Shown here piece by piece: positions 8,113 through 16,632 of a DNA stretch of 64,000 bases; positions within the stretch are counted from its first letter, which is position 1, and every line of letters starts with the position of its first letter. The stretch comes from Streptomyces sp. SLBN-31 (GTDB lineage Bacteria > Actinomycetota > Actinomycetes > Streptomycetales > Streptomycetaceae): positions 1,736,001-1,800,000 of the forward strand of contig NZ_VFNC01000001.1 of NCBI RefSeq assembly GCF_006715395.1. The letters run 5' to 3'. Made by a program: the position numbers and the translations under genes. The notes below the pieces were generated by a model that was given only the letters and a program-made list of their open reading frames with translations, was not told the origin of the DNA and did no database searches.

Positions 8113-8177
8113 GCTTGACGGACGAGTAACAACCCGCCGTAATGACCCCAAGTACCGACACGTCCGGAGGAGGACCC

Positions 8178-8987
8178 GTGAGGCAGAGCGCACAGGGCTC
8201 GGCGCGTACGGGGATCCCGCAGGCCGGCACGGACGTGCCCAGGGTGCCGCCGCAGCCGGCCGCGGCCGACGTCGACCGGGAACGGGGCCTCGCCGCGGGC
8301 GGGGGCACGCGCGGCGAGCACACGCACAGTGAGCACCCGATCACCGCGCCGCGCCCGGTCCAGCGCGCCTCCGTGCGGGGGCAGATCCTCACCGCGCTGC
8401 GCACCGCTCTGGTGACGGGCGAGCTGCGTCCCGGCGAGGTGTACTCGGCGCCGGCCCTGGGCGAGCGCTTCGGTGTCTCCGCGACACCGGTGCGCGAGGC
8501 GATGCAGCAGCTGGCGCTGGAGGGCGCGGTCGAGGTGGTGCCCAACCGCGGCTTCCGGGTGGTGGAGCGCGGGACCCGGGAACTGGCCGAGCTGGCCGAG
8601 GTGCGGGCGCTGATCGAGGTGCCGGTGATGCTGCGCCTGGCCCGTACCGTCCCGGTGGAGCGCTGGGCGGAGCTGCGCCCGCTCGCCGAGGCGACGGTCC
8701 GTGCCGCGTCCTCGGGCTGCCGGGCGACGTACGGGGAGTCGGACCGCACCTTTCACCGGGCGATGCTGGCCCTGTCCGGCAACGAGCAGCTCGTCCGCAT
8801 CGCCGACGACCTGCACCGCCGCGCCCAGTGGCCGCTGGTCGGGGCTCCGGCGTCGCGCGGGCGCGCCGACCTGGTGGCCGACGCGGCGGAGCACACGGCA
8901 CTGCTCGACGCACTGATCGCCCGGGACCTGGACGTCGTGCGGGCGCTGGTGGGGGAGCACTTCGCGGGGGCGGCCCGCCCGCGCTGA
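8178..8987 (+). CDS. GntR family transcriptional regulator, FadR/FCD subfamily
   Basis: 269 residues. After a ~55-residue Pro/Ala-rich N-terminal tail comes a GntR winged helix (VRGQILTALRTALVTGELRP, PALGERFGVSATPVREAMQQ, VEVVPNRGFRVV) and then an all-helical FCD domain. Asp and His in YGESDRTFHRAM and the later His in AAEHTALLDAL and VGEHF correspond to the metal-binding Asp/His positions typical of FCD domains, which bind metabolites such as carboxylates. The GTG at 8178 is preferred to the in-frame ATG at 8142 because GGAGGAGGA sits 7 bases before it. It stands alone with its own promoter, so autoregulation or a distant target is likely. Ligand unknown. Confidence 0.85.
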   Translation: MRQSAQGSARTGIPQAGTDVPRVPPQPAAADVDRERGLAAGGGTRGEHTHSEHPITAPRPVQRASVRGQILTALRTALVTGELRPGEVYSAPALGERFGVSATPVREAMQQLALEGAVEVVPNRGFRVVERGTRELAELAEVRALIEVPVMLRLARTVPVERWAELRPLAEATVRAASSGCRATYGESDRTFHRAMLALSGNEQLVRIADDLHRRAQWPLVGAPASRGRADLVADAAEHTALLDALIARDLDVVRALVGEHFAGAARPR

Positions 8988-9057
8988 ACCGGCATGGTGC
9001 GTGCGGGAGTTCCCACCGACCGGAACCCCCGCACGGCCCGTTCCGCCGCGGCGGGGA

Positions 9058-9561
9058 TCAGTCGTCCCCGTCGCCCGATCCGGTGGCGGTCTTCGAGTAG
9101 CCGTCGTGCCAGGCGGCCTTCGCGCCGGAGTCGCCGATGCGGTACACGTCCACGACCGCGCCCGCCGCCACGGCGACCGACAGCACCGCGGCCGCGATCC
9201 GTATCAGCGACGCCGACCGGTTGCCCGTCTGCTCGGACGGCGTCCGCCGCGTCGTCCACCACACCGCCGCCGCCAGCACGAACAGGCCCAGTGCCCAGGG
9301 CAGCAGCCCGTCACCGAGCTCCGCGTGCCGCCGTACCAGGGCGTTGCTGCCGACGTGCTCCTCCAGCCACTCGCCGGCGCTCGTGGTCAGCGGCACGCTC
9401 GCCAGGGTGACCAGCGCGAGCACCGGCAGGGCCACACCCATGCGGCGCGCGACCGCGGGCCACAGGGCACTCGCCACGACCGCCAGCGCGGTCAGCGGTA
9501 CGAGGACGACGACGAAGTGCACCAAAAGGACATGTGCGGGCAAGCCATTGACCAGGCTCAT
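9058..9561 (-). CDS. DUF2231-type integral membrane protein
   Basis: 167 residues with four predicted membrane helices: LPAHVLLVHFVVVLVPLTAL, VALPVLALVTLASVPLTTSA, LLPWALGLFVLAAAVWW and LIRIAAAVLSVAVAAGAVVDVYRIG. The H-x7-H pattern (HVLLVH) in helix 1 and the GHSG-like C-terminal region (GAKAAWHDG) fit the DUF2231 family, predicted membrane proteins some of which are related to heme/cytochrome-containing proteins. The start ATG at 9561 was taken over the upstream frame start because AGGAG lies 8 bases ahead and the first helix begins soon after. The C-terminus is acidic (GSGDGDD). No operon partner; function unknown. Confidence 0.7.
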   Translation of the reverse strand: MSLVNGLPAHVLLVHFVVVLVPLTALAVVASALWPAVARRMGVALPVLALVTLASVPLTTSAGEWLEEHVGSNALVRRHAELGDGLLPWALGLFVLAAAVWWTTRRTPSEQTGNRSASLIRIAAAVLSVAVAAGAVVDVYRIGDSGAKAAWHDGYSKTATGSGDGDD

Positions 9562-9658
9562 CGAGGCGCTCCTATGAGGGGGTTGGGCGCGCCACACTGG
9601 CACAGCAACCTCTCAGCTTCCTCTCAGTCACCTCTAGGCCAAGGCGACCGCGCGCGCC

Positions 9659-10441
9659 TCAGGCCGTCGCCGCGTCCGCCGCGGGAGGTGCCAGTTGGCG
9701 GGCCAGCCATGTCGGTACGCCGCCCAGCAGCCGGAACAGCCGCCGGGCCTCCTCCCGCAGCCGTGACGCCTCGGGCTCGGCCTCCGCGTCCGCCAGTGAC
9801 GCCAGCGCGGGCGCCGTACCGACGAGATAGCCCAGCTCCTCCCGGATGCGCAGCGACTCGGCGAACCCGTGCCGGGCCTCCGCCAATTCCCCTTCCCGCA
9901 GGGCCAGGCCCGCGAGATGGCGCCAGGTGAAGGACAGCAGCAGGGGGTCGGAGTGGGCGGTGGCGCCCGCGTGCGCGCGGCGGTACGCGGCCCGCGCGGC
10001 CTGTGGGGAGCCGGTCAGGTTCTCCGCCAGCAGCCCGCGCCGGAAGTCCAGCAGCGGCCGCCCCGCCGCGCCCGGCGCGATCAGCGCCGCCGCCCGGCCG
10101 AGCGCGGCCCGCGCCTCGTCGGCCCGGTCGCGCACGGAGTGCAGCGTCGCCGCGTACGCCAAGTACCCGCGTTCACAAGCGGCCGCGCCCCGCTCGTCGT
10201 CGGTGTGGGCGAGGGCCTCCGCGGTGCGCAGCGCGTCCTCGGCCGCCTCCCAGCCCTGCTCCGTGTACAGGCACTTCTCCACGAGGAGCGCCGCTCTCTG
10301 CAGCGCGGAGCCGGCGGTGACCGGCTCCAGCAGCGCGGCCGCGTCGACCCAGCAGGCCCGTGAACGCAGCCGCCATACCGCGGTCTGGAGGGGATCGTCA
10401 CCTGCGGTCGTTCCGGTACCAGACATGGCGGTATGCGCCAC
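9659..10441 (-). CDS. Tetratricopeptide-like helical repeat protein
   Basis: About 260 residues of short amphipathic Ala/Leu-rich helix pairs (ALQRAALLVEKCLYTEQGWE, DERGAAACERGYLAYAATLH, SDPLLLSFTWRHLAGLALRE, EARHGFAESLRIREELGYLV) in the pattern of TPR repeats, followed by a basic helix and an Ala/Pro tail. No catalytic motif and no DNA-binding domain are visible, so it is most like the TPR halves of regulators or adaptor proteins. The GTG at 10441 is preferred because GGAGGG is 4 bases upstream; an ATG at 10426 is possible but has no good ribosome site. It lies just downstream of the pucR-like gene on the same strand. Role unknown. Confidence 0.6.
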   Translation of the reverse strand: MAHTAMSGTGTTAGDDPLQTAVWRLRSRACWVDAAALLEPVTAGSALQRAALLVEKCLYTEQGWEAAEDALRTAEALAHTDDERGAAACERGYLAYAATLHSVRDRADEARAALGRAAALIAPGAAGRPLLDFRRGLLAENLTGSPQAARAAYRRAHAGATAHSDPLLLSFTWRHLAGLALREGELAEARHGFAESLRIREELGYLVGTAPALASLADAEAEPEASRLREEARRLFRLLGGVPTWLARQLAPPAADAATA

Positions 10442-10592
10442 GTTGCCCTCCCCGAGCACGCCATCGAGCCTTGGTTGGTGGCCGCATCTCAGCACGAATC
10501 CGGTCGCTCGGCCAAGGGGCTGGGTGAAGGATTTCACAAAGTCGTGGGACCCGGGCGGCACTTGGTGCCATTCGGCGCCCCCGTCGGACGTC

Positions 10593-12266
10593 TCAACTCA
10601 TGCGCAATGCCAGGAAGAAATCGAGCTTGTCCTCCAGTCGGGACAGGTCGCGGCCCGTCAACTGCTCGATCCGCCCGACCCGGTAGCGCAGCGTGTTGAC
10701 GTGCAGGTGCAGCCGGGTCGCACACCGTGTCCAGGAGCCGTCGCAGTCCAGGAACGCCTCCAGGGTGGGGATCAGCTCGGCGCGGTGCCGGCGGTCGTAG
10801 TCGCGCAGCGGGTCGAGCAGGCGCGCGGTGAACGCCCGCCGCACGTCGTCCGGCACGAAGGGCAGCAGCAGCACGTGCGAGGCGAGTTCCTGGTGCCCCG
10901 CCGCGCACACCCGTCCCGGCCGCGCGGCGGCGACCCTGCGCGCGTGCCGGGCCTCCTCCAGCGCCCCGCGCAGTCCCTCCGCCGAGTGCACGGCCGCGCT
11001 CACCCCGAGCGTGACCTGCCCGTCGTCGTCGAGACCGGCCGACAGCGGCTCCCGTACGGACTGCAGGAGCGCGTCGGCGAGGATCCCCGTCTCCGAGCCG
11101 TCGTGCTCCGCGGAGACCGCCGGGAGCGGTACGAGGGCGACGGCCTCCTCCCCGGTGTGCGCGACGGCGATCCGGTCCGAGGGCTCGGGGCCCGTCGCCA
11201 GCGGGTCGACCAGGATCTCCTCCAGCAGCGACTGGGCGACCGGGCCGGCCTCGACCCCGGCGTCCCGCCACTCGACGCGGGCCACGACCACCTGCCAGTG
11301 CGGGGCGGCCCCGAGGCCGGGCAGCAGGACCGGGGCGGCCACCCGGAGGCGGGCGGCGATCTCGGCGGGCGCGGCGCCCGTCTGCACCAGCTCCAGCACC
11401 TCCTGGGCGAGGCGGCGCCGGACCGTGCGGGCGGCGTCCCGGCGGTCGCGCTCGACGGAGATCAGCTGGGTGACGCCCTGCAGGAGGTCCAGGCGCTCGG
11501 CGGGCCAGTCGCCCGCGTCCGCCTCGACGGCCAGCAGCCAGTCCGACAGGACCGTCTCCCGGACGTCCCGGGCGGCCTGCGGGGAGCGGCCGCTGCTGTG
11601 GATGGGGAAGAGCGAGTACGTCGCCTGCCCGACGCTCAGCCGGTGCGGTCCGCGGCGGCCGGTGCGGGTGGCGGCGAGGTGCTCGGCGGCCAGCTCGGCG
11701 CAGACGTCGGGGGGCAGGGCGGGCCCGCCCACCTTGGAGCCGGCGATGAGCCGGCCGGTGGGGGAGAGCACCCAGGCTCTGAGGTCCAGGTCGGAGCCGA
11801 GCAGGTCCAGGACCACGTCCGGGCCGCCGCCGGCCGGACCGGAGGTCATCATCCGGCGATGCCGGTCGACCACGGCCGCGAGGTCCCCGGCGCGCTCACC
11901 GCTGACCTGCCGCACCACGTGCTCGGTGATCGTCGCGAACGCCACCGACTCGTGCACCGCGAACAGCGGCAGCCGGTTGCGGGCGCAGGCCACCACCAGG
12001 TCGTCCGGGACGTCCCCGAGCTCCGCCTCACCGGCCGCCAGGGCGGCGACACCGGCCTGAACCAGGATCCGTACGAAAGGCTCCGAGTCGTCGGCGTCGC
12101 GCCTCCAGGCCAGCCCCGTGAGGACCAGCTCGCCGCCCGACAGATAGCGGCTCGGGTCCCGCAGGTCGGTGGTCATGACGCCCCGGACGGTGCGGTCCAG
12201 CTCGTCCTCGCCACCGAGCAGCCTCAGGCCCAGCGCATCGGTGTCCACAAGTGCGCGCAGCCGCAT
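10593..12266 (-). CDS. PucR family transcriptional regulator
   Basis: 557 residues. The N-terminal ~130 are the PucR purine-catabolism regulator domain (MRLRALVDTDALGLRLLGGE; LSGGELVLTGLAWR), the middle is a GGDEF-like/CdaR region (HWQVVVARVEW, TLGVSAAVHSAEGLRGALEE), and the C-terminus has the family HTH_30 (WTRCATRLHLHVNTLRYRVG, RIEQLTGRDL). PucR proteins sense purine-derived ligands and activate or repress purine degradation genes. The gene is divergent from the xanthine dehydrogenase operon across a 345-base gap, so control of xdh is the obvious inference. The ATG at 12266 begins directly with the domain, and the length is normal. The ligand is not shown. Confidence 0.88.
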   Translation of the reverse strand: MRLRALVDTDALGLRLLGGEDELDRTVRGVMTTDLRDPSRYLSGGELVLTGLAWRRDADDSEPFVRILVQAGVAALAAGEAELGDVPDDLVVACARNRLPLFAVHESVAFATITEHVVRQVSGERAGDLAAVVDRHRRMMTSGPAGGGPDVVLDLLGSDLDLRAWVLSPTGRLIAGSKVGGPALPPDVCAELAAEHLAATRTGRRGPHRLSVGQATYSLFPIHSSGRSPQAARDVRETVLSDWLLAVEADAGDWPAERLDLLQGVTQLISVERDRRDAARTVRRRLAQEVLELVQTGAAPAEIAARLRVAAPVLLPGLGAAPHWQVVVARVEWRDAGVEAGPVAQSLLEEILVDPLATGPEPSDRIAVAHTGEEAVALVPLPAVSAEHDGSETGILADALLQSVREPLSAGLDDDGQVTLGVSAAVHSAEGLRGALEEARHARRVAAARPGRVCAAGHQELASHVLLLPFVPDDVRRAFTARLLDPLRDYDRRHRAELIPTLEAFLDCDGSWTRCATRLHLHVNTLRYRVGRIEQLTGRDLSRLEDKLDFFLALRMS

Positions 12267-12611
12267 TCTCGTCGCCGCCGTTCTATGTCTCGAAATCTAC
12301 GATGAATCCAGAGGGTGGCCGTGGAGAGAAGTCCGCCGGACGGCACGGAAGCCGCACCCTCGATCGCCGGGCCGTCTCCTGCGTTTCTACAGGAAAACAG
12401 GGAGGTAACTGAGAGCCTCCGTTCATACGAATCTACAAGATGCCCGCCCTGGCCAGCCAACTCCTTCATGGTTTCCGTGACTGACCCCCATGGAGTACGG
12501 CGTTGTGTACTGACCCCACTCCGCGTGAACAGCACATGAACGAGCCGGTCCCGCCGCACCGGAAGTGGCTCAATTCCGTACCACCAACGAGACGAAGAAG
12601 AGAGCCGGTCC
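12267..12611. other. 345-base divergent control region between pucR-like gene and xdh operon
   Basis: It has no gene. It is less GC-rich than its surroundings and holds three TCTAC-centred hexamers on the plus strand (ATCTAC 12295-12300, TTCTAC 12385-12390, ATCTAC 12431-12436), candidate half-sites for the adjacent PucR protein. It does not resemble the Bacillus PucR box. An AGAGAG-type ribosome site lies just before the ATG at 12612. Confidence 0.45.
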
Positions 12612-13502
12612 ATGGACTTCCTTCGCCCCGCCAGCTGGGAGGAGGCGCTCGCCGCCAAGGCCGAGCACCCCACCGCTGTGCCCATCGCGGGCGGCACCGA
12701 TGTGATGGTCGAGATCAACTTCGACCACCGGCGGCCCGAGTACCTGCTCGACCTGAACCGCGTCACCGACCTCACCGAGTGGGAGGTCGGCGAGGACACG
12801 GTGCGCCTCGGGGCCTCCGTCCCGTACACGAAGATCATGGAGCACCTGCGCGCCGAGCTGCCGGGTCTCGCCCTCGCCTCGCACACCGTGGCCTCCCCGC
12901 AGATCCGCAACCGCGGCGGCGTCGGCGGCAACCTCGGCACCGCATCCCCGGCAGGCGACGCCCACCCCGCCCTGCTCGCGGCCGGTGCCGAGGTCGAGGT
13001 CGAGTCGGTGCGCGGCACCCGCCTGATCCCGATCGACGCGTTCTACACCGGCGTGAAGCGGAACGCCCTCGCCGCCGACGAGCTCATCAAGAGCGTGCAC
13101 ATCAAGAAGGCCGACGGCCCGCAGCAGTACTCCAAGGTCGGTACGCGCAACGCGATGGTGATCGCCGTGTGCGCCTTCGGGCTCGCCCTGCACCCGTCGT
13201 CGCGCACCGTCCGCACGGGCATCGGTTCCGCGGCGCCCACCCCCGTCCGGGCGAAGGCCGCGGAGGAGTTCCTGAACGCGGCGCTCGAAGAGGGCGGCTT
13301 CTGGGACAACGGGAAGATCATCACCCCGTCGGTCGCCAAGCAGTTCGCGGAGCTGTGCTCCGGCGCCTGCAACCCGATCGACGACGTACGCGGCACCGCG
13401 AGCTACCGACGCCACGCGGTCGGCGTCATGGCCCGCCGCACGCTGACCTGGACCTGGGAGTCGTACCGCGGCGCCCGCCGCACCACCGAGGGAGCTGCGT
13501 GA
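12612..13502 (+). CDS. Xanthine dehydrogenase FAD-binding subunit (CoxM/CutM type)
   Basis: 296-residue medium subunit of a molybdenum hydroxylase. It carries FAD between the iron-sulfur subunit and NAD. The FAD-binding loop motif (AGGTDVMVEINF, about 29-40) and the second conserved loop (RNRGGVGGNLGTASPAGDAH, about 100-119) bind the cofactor pyrophosphate; the C-terminal CO dehydrogenase flavoprotein domain (residues 175-285) follows. It is the first gene of the xdh operon: its TGA overlaps the next ATG by one base. It probably forms an (alpha-beta-gamma) complex oxidising hypoxanthine and xanthine to urate in the cytoplasm. The purine substrate is inferred from the flanking PucR regulator, NCS2 permease and XdhC, not from active-site residues here. 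Confidence 0.88.
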   Translation: MDFLRPASWEEALAAKAEHPTAVPIAGGTDVMVEINFDHRRPEYLLDLNRVTDLTEWEVGEDTVRLGASVPYTKIMEHLRAELPGLALASHTVASPQIRNRGGVGGNLGTASPAGDAHPALLAAGAEVEVESVRGTRLIPIDAFYTGVKRNALAADELIKSVHIKKADGPQQYSKVGTRNAMVIAVCAFGLALHPSSRTVRTGIGSAAPTPVRAKAAEEFLNAALEEGGFWDNGKIITPSVAKQFAELCSGACNPIDDVRGTASYRRHAVGVMARRTLTWTWESYRGARRTTEGAA

Positions 13503-14071
13503 TGCGTGTCAACTTCACCGTCAACGGACGCCCGCAGGAGGCCGACGACGTGTGGGAGGGCGAGTCCCTGCTGTACGTGCTGCGCGAGCGCCTGGGCCTT
13601 CCCGGTTCCAAGAACGCCTGCGAGCAGGGCGAGTGCGGTTCCTGCACGGTCCGCCTGGACGGCGTGCCGGTGTGCTCGTGCCTGGTCGCGGCCGGACAGG
13701 TCGAGGGCCGTGACGTGGTGACCGTCGAGGGCCTCGCGAACCACGCCAGGCAGCGGTCCTGCGGTTCCTCGTGCGGCACCTCGCCGGACGAGGCCAAGGC
13801 CTGGCAGGCCGAGGGCACCGACTCGCAGACCGGCGAGGGCACCGAACTGGCCCCGATCCAGCAGGCGTTCATCGACGCCGGCGCCGTCCAGTGCGGCTTC
13901 TGCACACCCGGCCTGCTGGTCGCGGCCGACGAGATGCTGGAGCGCAACCCGAACCCGACCGACGCGGACATCCGCGAGGCACTGTCGGGCAACCTGTGCC
14001 GCTGCACGGGCTACGAGAAGATCATGGACGCGGTCCGCCTCGCGGCCGCCCGGCAGGGAGAGGCGGTCTGA
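13502..14071 (+). CDS. Xanthine dehydrogenase 2Fe-2S subunit (CoxS type)
   Basis: 189 residues. The N-terminal plant-ferredoxin-like [2Fe-2S] cluster uses Cys40, Cys45, Cys48 and Cys60 (CEQGECGSC motif). The C-terminal helical cluster uses Cys131, Cys134, Cys166 and Cys168 (QCGFC and CRC). It passes electrons from the Mo centre to FAD. An unusual insert of about 35 residues (81-118, rich in Ser/Gly/Asp with two extra Cys in SCGSSC) lies between the two cluster domains and makes this subunit longer than the usual 155-165 residues. Start and stop overlap the previous gene by one base, and the next gene begins 2 bases after its stop, so it is translationally coupled. Confidence 0.9.
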   Translation: MRVNFTVNGRPQEADDVWEGESLLYVLRERLGLPGSKNACEQGECGSCTVRLDGVPVCSCLVAAGQVEGRDVVTVEGLANHARQRSCGSSCGTSPDEAKAWQAEGTDSQTGEGTELAPIQQAFIDAGAVQCGFCTPGLLVAADEMLERNPNPTDADIREALSGNLCRCTGYEKIMDAVRLAAARQGEAV

Positions 14072-14073
14072 CC

Positions 14074-16461
14074 ATGGCTTCCCCCAGCGGAACCCCCACG
14101 AAGATCACCCAGGGTGCGCAGACCAAGGGCGGCATCGGCGAGTCCACGCTCCGCCCGGACGGCACCCTCAAGGTCACCGGTGAGTTCGCGTACTCCTCCG
14201 ACATGTGGCACGAGGACATGCTCTGGGGCCAGACCCTGCGCTCCACGGTCGCGCACGCCGAGATCGTCTCCATCGACACCGCTGAGGCGCTCGCCACCCC
14301 GGGCGTCTACGCCGTCCTCACCTACGACGACCTGCCGACCGAGGTGAAGAACTACGGCCTGGAGATCCAGGACACCCCGGTCCTCGCGCACGGCAAGGTA
14401 CGCCACCACGGCGAGCCGGTCGCGCTCGTCGCCGCCGACCACCCCGAGACCGCCCGCCGCGCCGCCGCCAAGATCAGGGTCGACTACCGCGAACTGCCCG
14501 TCATCACCGACGAGGCCTCGGCGACCGCGCCCGACGCGATCCTCGTCCACGAGAACCGCGACGACCACCACGTCGGCCACGTCCCGCACCCGAACATCGT
14601 CCACCGCCAGCCGATCGTCCGCGGCGACGTGGAGGCCGCCCGCCGGCGGGCCGACGTGATCGTCGAGGGCGAGTACACCTTCGGCATGCAGGACCAGGCC
14701 TTCCTCGGCCCCGAGTCCGGTCTCGCGGTGCCGGAGGAGGACGGTGGCGTCCATCTCTACATCGCCACCCAGTGGCTCCACTCCGACCTGCGCCAGATGG
14801 CGCCCGTCCTCGGCCTGCCCGAGGACAAGGTGCGGATGACGCTGTCCGGCGTCGGCGGCGCCTTCGGCGGCCGCGAGGACCTGTCGATGCAGATCCACGC
14901 CTGTCTGCTGGCCCTGCGCACCGGCAAGCCCGTCAAGATCGTCTACAACCGCTTCGAGTCCTTCTTCGGGCACGTCCACCGCCACCCGGCCAAGCTGTAC
15001 TACGAGCACGGGGCCACCAAAGACGGCAAGCTCACGCACATGAAGTGCCGGATCGTCCTGGACGGCGGCGCCTACGCCTCCGCCTCCCCGGCGGTCGTCG
15101 GCAACGCCTCCTCCCTCTCCGTCGGCCCGTACGTCGTCGACGACGTCGACATCGAGGCCATCGCCCTCTACACCAACAACCCGCCCTGCGGCGCCATGCG
15201 CGGCTTCGGCGCGGTCCAGGCGTGCTTCGCGTACGAGGCGCAGATGGACAAGCTGGCGAAGGAACTGGGCATGGACCCGGTGGAGTTCCGCCGGCTCAAC
15301 GCCATGGAGCAGGGCACGCTCCTGCCGACCGGGCAGCCGGTCGACTCCCCGGCCCCCGTCGCCGAACTCCTGCGTCGTGTCAAGGCGATGCCCATGCCGC
15401 CGGAGCGCCAGTGGGAGTCCAGCGAGGGCGCGGACGTACGGCAGCTGCCCGGCGGTCTGTCCAACACCACCCACGGCGAAGGCGTCGTACGCGGGGTCGG
15501 CTATGCCGTGGGCATCAAGAACGTCGGCTTCTCCGAGGGCTTCGACGACTACTCCACCGCAAGGGTCCGCATGGAGGTCGTCGGCGGCGAGCCCGTCGCC
15601 ACCGTGCACACCGCGATGGCCGAGGTCGGCCAGGGCGGTGTCACCGTCCACGCGCAGATCGCCCGCACCGAGCTGGGCGTCGCGCAGGTGACCATCCACC
15701 CGGCCGACACCCAGGTCGGCAGCGCCGGCTCGACGTCCGCCTCCCGGCAGACGTACGTCACCGGCGGCGCCGTGAAGAACGCCTGCGAGCTGGTGCGCGA
15801 GCGGGTGCTGGAGATCGGCCGCCGCAAGTTCGGCACGTACCACCCCGCCTGGGCGACCGCCGAGCTGCTGCTGGAGGGCGGCAAGGTCGTCACCGACGGC
15901 GGCGAGGTCCTCGCCGATCTGGTGGACGTCCTGGAGGGCGAGGTCGTCGAGCTGGAGGAGGAATGGCGGCACCGGCCGACCGAGCCCTTCGACCTGCGCA
16001 CCGGCCAGGGCAACGGCCACGTCCAGTACTCCTTCGCCGCACACCGCGCCGTCGTCGAGGTCGACACCGAGCTCGGGCTGGTCAAGGTGATCGAGCTGGC
16101 CTGCGCCCAGGACGTCGGCAAGGCGCTCAACCCGCTCTCCGTCATCGGCCAGATCCAGGGCGGTACCACCCAGGGTCTCGGGGTCGCGGTGATGGAGGAG
16201 ATCATCGTCGACCCGAAGACGGCGAAGGTCAGGAACCCCTCCTTCACGGACTACCTGATCCCCACCATCCTCGACACGCCGACCATCCCCGTCGACGTGC
16301 TCGAACTCGCCGACGACCACGCCCCGTACGGGCTGCGCGGCGTCGGCGAGGCTCCCACCCTGTCGTCCACCCCGGCCGTCCTCGCGGCGATCCGGAACGC
16401 GACCGGTCTGGAGCTGAACAGGACGCCGGTACGGCCCGAACACCTCACGGGCACGGCGTAG
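14074..16461 (+). CDS. Xanthine dehydrogenase molybdopterin-binding subunit
   Basis: 795 residues, normal for the large subunit of a three-subunit molybdenum hydroxylase. An aldehyde oxidase/xanthine dehydrogenase a/b hammerhead domain (about 25-135) is followed by the molybdopterin-binding region with the conserved GGAFGGRED (about 265-273), AMRGFGAVQ and QGGVTVHAQ segments. The catalytic glutamate is in GVGEAPT near the C-terminus. This subunit hydroxylates the purine at the Mo centre. The ATG at 14074 lies two bases after the upstream stop. A hairpin follows the gene, and then the permease and xdhC, so the set is an import-oxidise-mature module. Confidence 0.9.
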   Translation: MASPSGTPTKITQGAQTKGGIGESTLRPDGTLKVTGEFAYSSDMWHEDMLWGQTLRSTVAHAEIVSIDTAEALATPGVYAVLTYDDLPTEVKNYGLEIQDTPVLAHGKVRHHGEPVALVAADHPETARRAAAKIRVDYRELPVITDEASATAPDAILVHENRDDHHVGHVPHPNIVHRQPIVRGDVEAARRRADVIVEGEYTFGMQDQAFLGPESGLAVPEEDGGVHLYIATQWLHSDLRQMAPVLGLPEDKVRMTLSGVGGAFGGREDLSMQIHACLLALRTGKPVKIVYNRFESFFGHVHRHPAKLYYEHGATKDGKLTHMKCRIVLDGGAYASASPAVVGNASSLSVGPYVVDDVDIEAIALYTNNPPCGAMRGFGAVQACFAYEAQMDKLAKELGMDPVEFRRLNAMEQGTLLPTGQPVDSPAPVAELLRRVKAMPMPPERQWESSEGADVRQLPGGLSNTTHGEGVVRGVGYAVGIKNVGFSEGFDDYSTARVRMEVVGGEPVATVHTAMAEVGQGGVTVHAQIARTELGVAQVTIHPADTQVGSAGSTSASRQTYVTGGAVKNACELVRERVLEIGRRKFGTYHPAWATAELLLEGGKVVTDGGEVLADLVDVLEGEVVELEEEWRHRPTEPFDLRTGQGNGHVQYSFAAHRAVVEVDTELGLVKVIELACAQDVGKALNPLSVIGQIQGGTTQGLGVAVMEEIIVDPKTAKVRNPSFTDYLIPTILDTPTIPVDVLELADDHAPYGLRGVGEAPTLSSTPAVLAAIRNATGLELNRTPVRPEHLTGTA

Positions 16462-16470
16462 GCAAGTCCC

Positions 16471-16513
16471 TCCGGGCGGCGCGGGAACGTCACATTCCGA
16501 CGTGCCGCCCGGA
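16471..16513 (+). terminator. Hairpin downstream of the xdh operon
   Basis: 10-bp perfect outer stem (TCCGGGCGGC 16471-16480 with 16504-16513) enclosing a second, imperfect inner stem (GGGAACGTCACATTCCG). It could terminate the operon or attenuate read-through to the permease gene 120 bases on. Confidence 0.6.
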
Positions 16514-16632
16514 CCAACCCGTTCGTTCGTCTCGGGCCGTCCCCCGGGTCGTGCGGCCGCAGCACCTTCCCAAATCCCGCACCAGTCACAGCAGTTCGCG
16601 GGTGCCCCTTTGAACCTTGGGAGTAGGCCCAC

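Larger units (their letters stand above)
7648..8177. other. 530-base divergent regulatory gap
   Basis: It separates the leftward DUF2637 gene from the rightward GntR gene. It contains the GTTGTGAAT...TGTAACC element (7867-7886), a 17-bp perfect palindrome (8050-8066) and a sigma-70-like promoter (8085-8112). No credible coding frame was found. Confidence 0.6.

Noticed and set aside
14011..16632. 873-codon minus-strand frame
   Set aside because: Antisense to the Xdh large subunit; codon bias favours the sense strand.
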